Below are positions 61,486 to 64,000 of a DNA stretch of 64,000 bases, piece after piece. The notes beneath the pieces are model-generated. The model was not told the DNA's origin, searched no databases, and saw only the letters and a program-made list of their open reading frames with translations. Each line of letters begins with the position of its first letter. The first letter of the stretch is position 1. The DNA lies in NCBI RefSeq assembly GCF_001007935.1, contig NZ_CP011451.1, positions 124,001-188,000 on the forward strand. Reading direction: 5' to 3'. Made by a program: the position numbers and the translations under genes. This stretch comes from Nitrosomonas communis. Lineage in GTDB: Bacteria; Pseudomonadota; Gammaproteobacteria; Burkholderiales; Nitrosomonadaceae.

Positions 61486-64000
61486 ATGCATCAGAACCAA
61501 TGGCATTTGCTGACTACTAAACGCTTTTTGCCCCTTTTTCTCACCCAGTTCCTGGGGGCATTGAATGAGCATGTTTGCAGAAATATATCGGTCATTTTGA
61601 TCACTTATGCAACCATGGAGCACACTGGCTTTAGCCCGCAAATCATGTTAACGATTGCGACCGGCCTCTTCATTCTGCCTTTTTTTCTTTTTTCTGCGAC
61701 TGCCGGTCAGATTGCAGACAAGTGGGACAAAGCAAAACTCATCAGAATCATAAAATTCATAGAAATCCTCTTGATAAGTAGTGCAGCAGGCGGTTTTTTT
61801 TCAGGGAACGTCACCTTTATGCTGAGTATCCTTTTTTTAATGGGAACCTTGTCAGCATTTTTTGCGCCACTTAAATACAGTATTCTGCCAGATCACCTCC
61901 AGGATAATGAGTTGATTGGCGGGAATGCTTTCATTGAAGCGGGTACGTTTTTATCTCTATCAACTGGGGCAATCGTTGTAAGCTGGCTCCTTGTGGCTGA
62001 GAACGACATTACTCTGCTGACAGCCTTGATGATCATCAGTGCGCTCACCGGCTGGCTATTCAGCCTATTGATTCCATCAAGCTATGCTGCATCACCTCAA
62101 ATTAAAATTGGCTACCACGTATTGAACGAAACTCGCGCCATCCTTCAGTATATCCGTCAGAATACCCTCGTATTCCGCTCCATCCTGGGGATCTCATGGT
62201 TTTGGCTGTTTGCGGCAGCCTTCGTCTCTCAATTCCCCCTTTTCGCGAAAGAAGTCATGGGTGGCAATGAACAAGTTACCCTCTTGTTATTAGTATTTTT
62301 TTCCATTGGCATTGGCCTGGGCTCGCTGCTTTGCAATAAGTTACTAAAAAGCGAAATTGTAGCGACTTTTACTCCGCTGGGAGTTCTAGGCATAACTATT
62401 TTTACCGTCGATCTGGTTTTTGCCAGCGCAAGCATGCTGCCAGCAAAAGGGGAGTCGATCGGTGCCATAGCCTTTCTGACTTCATTCGCGCATTGGCATA
62501 TCTTGCTGGATCTGCTGGCTATCGCGATTTGTGGCGGCGTCTATGTGGTTCCGCTTTATGCTCTTGTTCAGCGTTACTCAGAAGCATCTCATCGCTCACG
62601 TGTCATGGCTGGCAATCACATCATAAATGCATTCTTTCTAGTGATATCCGCCATGACGATCAGTTTGATGTTAGCCAGCAATTTCTCGGTAGCAGAAGTT
62701 TTTCTTACCATCGCGATTCTTAATGGTCTTGTGATGATCTACCTTTCCAGTTTATTGCCACAGGCTTTAATCAGATCCATTCTAAAGTGGTTTTTTCATA
62801 CGAGCTACCGCCTAGAAGTTAAAGGGCTGGAGAACTATGCAAAAGCGGGAAATAAAATGATCATTATGACTAATCATCTCTCATTTTTGGATGCCCTTCT
62901 GCTAAGCACTAGCTTGCCCGACCCACTATGTTTTGCCATCAATCCACGCACAGTACGGCGCTGGTGGCTCAGGCCATTTTTATTTCTGGCTGACACTGTC
63001 CCGGTCGATCCTGCTGATCCGAAATCGACTCAATTATTGATGGATAAAGTAAGCAGTGGTCAGAGAGTGGTTATTTTTCCCGAGGGTAGATTAACGCTCA
63101 CCGGGTTCCTCATGAAAATATATGAAGACCCGGTCATCATTGTCGCCAAATCAGGCGCCCTGCTTCTGCCGATTAGTATTTCGGGTGCACAATACACCCC
63201 ATTCTCTCGACTGAAGGGCAGAATCCGCATGCGGTGGTTTCCCAAAATCACCCTTACCTGCATGCCTCCAGAATCATTTGATTTTCCACCGCAAGTCCAG
63301 GGAAAACCACGAACACATCTTGCTACAATCAAGCTCTACGACATCATGACAAGCATTATGTTTCAAAGCAATGAGCTCAGGCAAACGTTATTTCAGTCCC
63401 TTTTGGATGCCTCCGCTATTCATGGCAAAAAATATCTCATTGCGGAAGATATTGAACGCAAACCAATAAGTTATGCTCAATTGATTACCGGCAGTCTTAT
63501 TGTAGGAAACGAGCTGCGCAAGCTTACCCGGGCAGGGGGAAATGTGGGAATGTTATTGCCTAATATGACGAGCACATTGATCAGTTTTTTTGCGTTACAA
63601 GCTTTTGGTCGCATCCCTGCCATGTTAAATTTCTCTGCCAGCAAAATGAATGTGATGGCGGCGTGTCAATTAGCACAAATCAAATTAGTCATTACTTCCA
63701 GGCAGTTCATCGAAGTAGCAAAATTCACTGACATGATCGATGGGTTACAAGCACAACATATCACCATATTTTATTTGGACGATATGCGCAAACACCTTCA
63801 CTGGTGGCACAAGTTGACAGGATGGGTAGCCGGGCGGATGCCGCGGCTTGCTTATCACTTTACTCACCCTGCACACGATCCCGATGCAGCTGCGGTAGTA
63901 CTATTTACTTCTGGCTCTGAAGGCACGCCTAAAGGCGTAACGCTCAGCCACATCAATTTACAGGCCAACCGCTTTCAAGTGTCATCTGTGATTGATTTTG
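61486..64000 (+). CDS. aas: MFS / acyltransferase / acyl-ACP ligase fusion (Aas-like), partial
   Basis: Open from ATG 61486 to the window end (838 codons). Residues 1-420: MFS transporter like LplT (MHQNQWHLLTTKRFLPLFLTQFLGALNEHV, PFFLFSATAGQIADKWDKAKLIR). About 440-620: PlsC-type acyltransferase with NHLSFLDALLL (HX4D) and FPEGRLTLTG. From about 650: AMP-binding acyl-[ACP] ligase with LFTSGSEGTPKGVTLSH. In E. coli LplT (lysophospholipid flippase) and Aas are separate; here fused, so uptake and re-acylation of lysophospholipids are joined. ACAGGCG is a weak ribosome-binding site. The C-terminus is outside the window. Confidence 0.92.
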   Translation, partial: MHQNQWHLLTTKRFLPLFLTQFLGALNEHVCRNISVILITYATMEHTGFSPQIMLTIATGLFILPFFLFSATAGQIADKWDKAKLIRIIKFIEILLISSAAGGFFSGNVTFMLSILFLMGTLSAFFAPLKYSILPDHLQDNELIGGNAFIEAGTFLSLSTGAIVVSWLLVAENDITLLTALMIISALTGWLFSLLIPSSYAASPQIKIGYHVLNETRAILQYIRQNTLVFRSILGISWFWLFAAAFVSQFPLFAKEVMGGNEQVTLLLLVFFSIGIGLGSLLCNKLLKSEIVATFTPLGVLGITIFTVDLVFASASMLPAKGESIGAIAFLTSFAHWHILLDLLAIAICGGVYVVPLYALVQRYSEASHRSRVMAGNHIINAFFLVISAMTISLMLASNFSVAEVFLTIAILNGLVMIYLSSLLPQALIRSILKWFFHTSYRLEVKGLENYAKAGNKMIIMTNHLSFLDALLLSTSLPDPLCFAINPRTVRRWWLRPFLFLADTVPVDPADPKSTQLLMDKVSSGQRVVIFPEGRLTLTGFLMKIYEDPVIIVAKSGALLLPISISGAQYTPFSRLKGRIRMRWFPKITLTCMPPESFDFPPQVQGKPRTHLATIKLYDIMTSIMFQSNELRQTLFQSLLDASAIHGKKYLIAEDIERKPISYAQLITGSLIVGNELRKLTRAGGNVGMLLPNMTSTLISFFALQAFGRIPAMLNFSASKMNVMAACQLAQIKLVITSRQFIEVAKFTDMIDGLQAQHITIFYLDDMRKHLHWWHKLTGWVAGRMPRLAYHFTHPAHDPDAAAVVLFTSGSEGTPKGVTLSHINLQANRFQVSSVIDF

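Noticed and set aside
1..64000. CRISPR array, tRNA or rRNA genes
   Set aside because: No regularly spaced direct repeats of the right length and no tRNA T-loop/acceptor pairs or rRNA sequence were seen by eye.

Overview
The window looks like chromosomal DNA of a beta-proteobacterium, most probably a Nitrosomonas-like ammonia oxidiser. The reasons are the ssb - MFS exporter - uvrA arrangement, class Ia nrdAB, a two-haem periplasmic cytochrome c, a moderate-to-low GC content with AT-rich spacers, and many insertion sequences and gene relics. The genus is an inference; no rRNA, tRNA or CRISPR array was found. Housekeeping blocks are intact, while the stretches between them are full of pseudogenes, nested transposons and short repeats.

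Layout. 1-2100: end of a GIY-YIG gene, REP-like hairpins, and a dgt (dGTPase) gene broken by two frameshifts and a stop. 2100-8210: ssb and an MFS exporter, divergent from uvrA and a glycerate kinase. 8.2-13.2 kb: a Gly-His/Gly-Asn repeat protein, an SDR oxidoreductase, an intact IS982 element and a Nudix hydrolase. 13.8-27.5 kb: isoaspartyl peptidase, di-haem cytochrome c, macrodomain protein, an unusual P-loop kinase/RNase Z-like fusion, a D,D-carboxypeptidase with SPOR domain, a site-2 protease with CBS domains, an orphan CheR, a JmjC/cupin protein and a DUF1207 protein. 27.7-40 kb: accessory zone with a Cys-repeat secreted protein, degenerate HNH protein, CopA relic, pentapeptide-repeat protein, a DnaA-box cluster, a GH114 protein, a CpxP-like relic, an IS630 relic, and an IS3 element split by an IS110 element. 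40-43 kb: a GC-rich four-gene operon containing RNA 3'-phosphate cyclase (rtcA), an MJ1316-type RNA-end domain, an M28 peptidase and a diaminopimelate-dehydrogenase-like protein. 43-50.7 kb: DJ-1/PfpI, methyltransferase plus SRPBCC, mtfA-glk, DUF4126, and merR divergent from tpm-tauE. 50.8-52.4 kb: a PIN-domain gene between two attC-like sites. 52.4-64 kb: folA-thyA, leucyl aminopeptidase, MltD-like lytic transglycosylase, nrdAB and the start of an MFS/acyltransferase/acyl-ligase fusion (Aas).

Connections. Two places point to RNA end processing: the kinase/RNase Z-like fusion at 18-20 kb (next to a macrodomain gene) and the rtcA-MJ1316 operon at 41-42 kb. A dispersed ~103-bp element with 20-bp terminal inverted repeats (about ten copies, some decayed) runs through the window, and one copy supplies the ribosome-binding site of a Nudix gene. 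The IS110 element carries a leader whose short segments match, in order, its own target and donor sequences, as expected for a bridge RNA.
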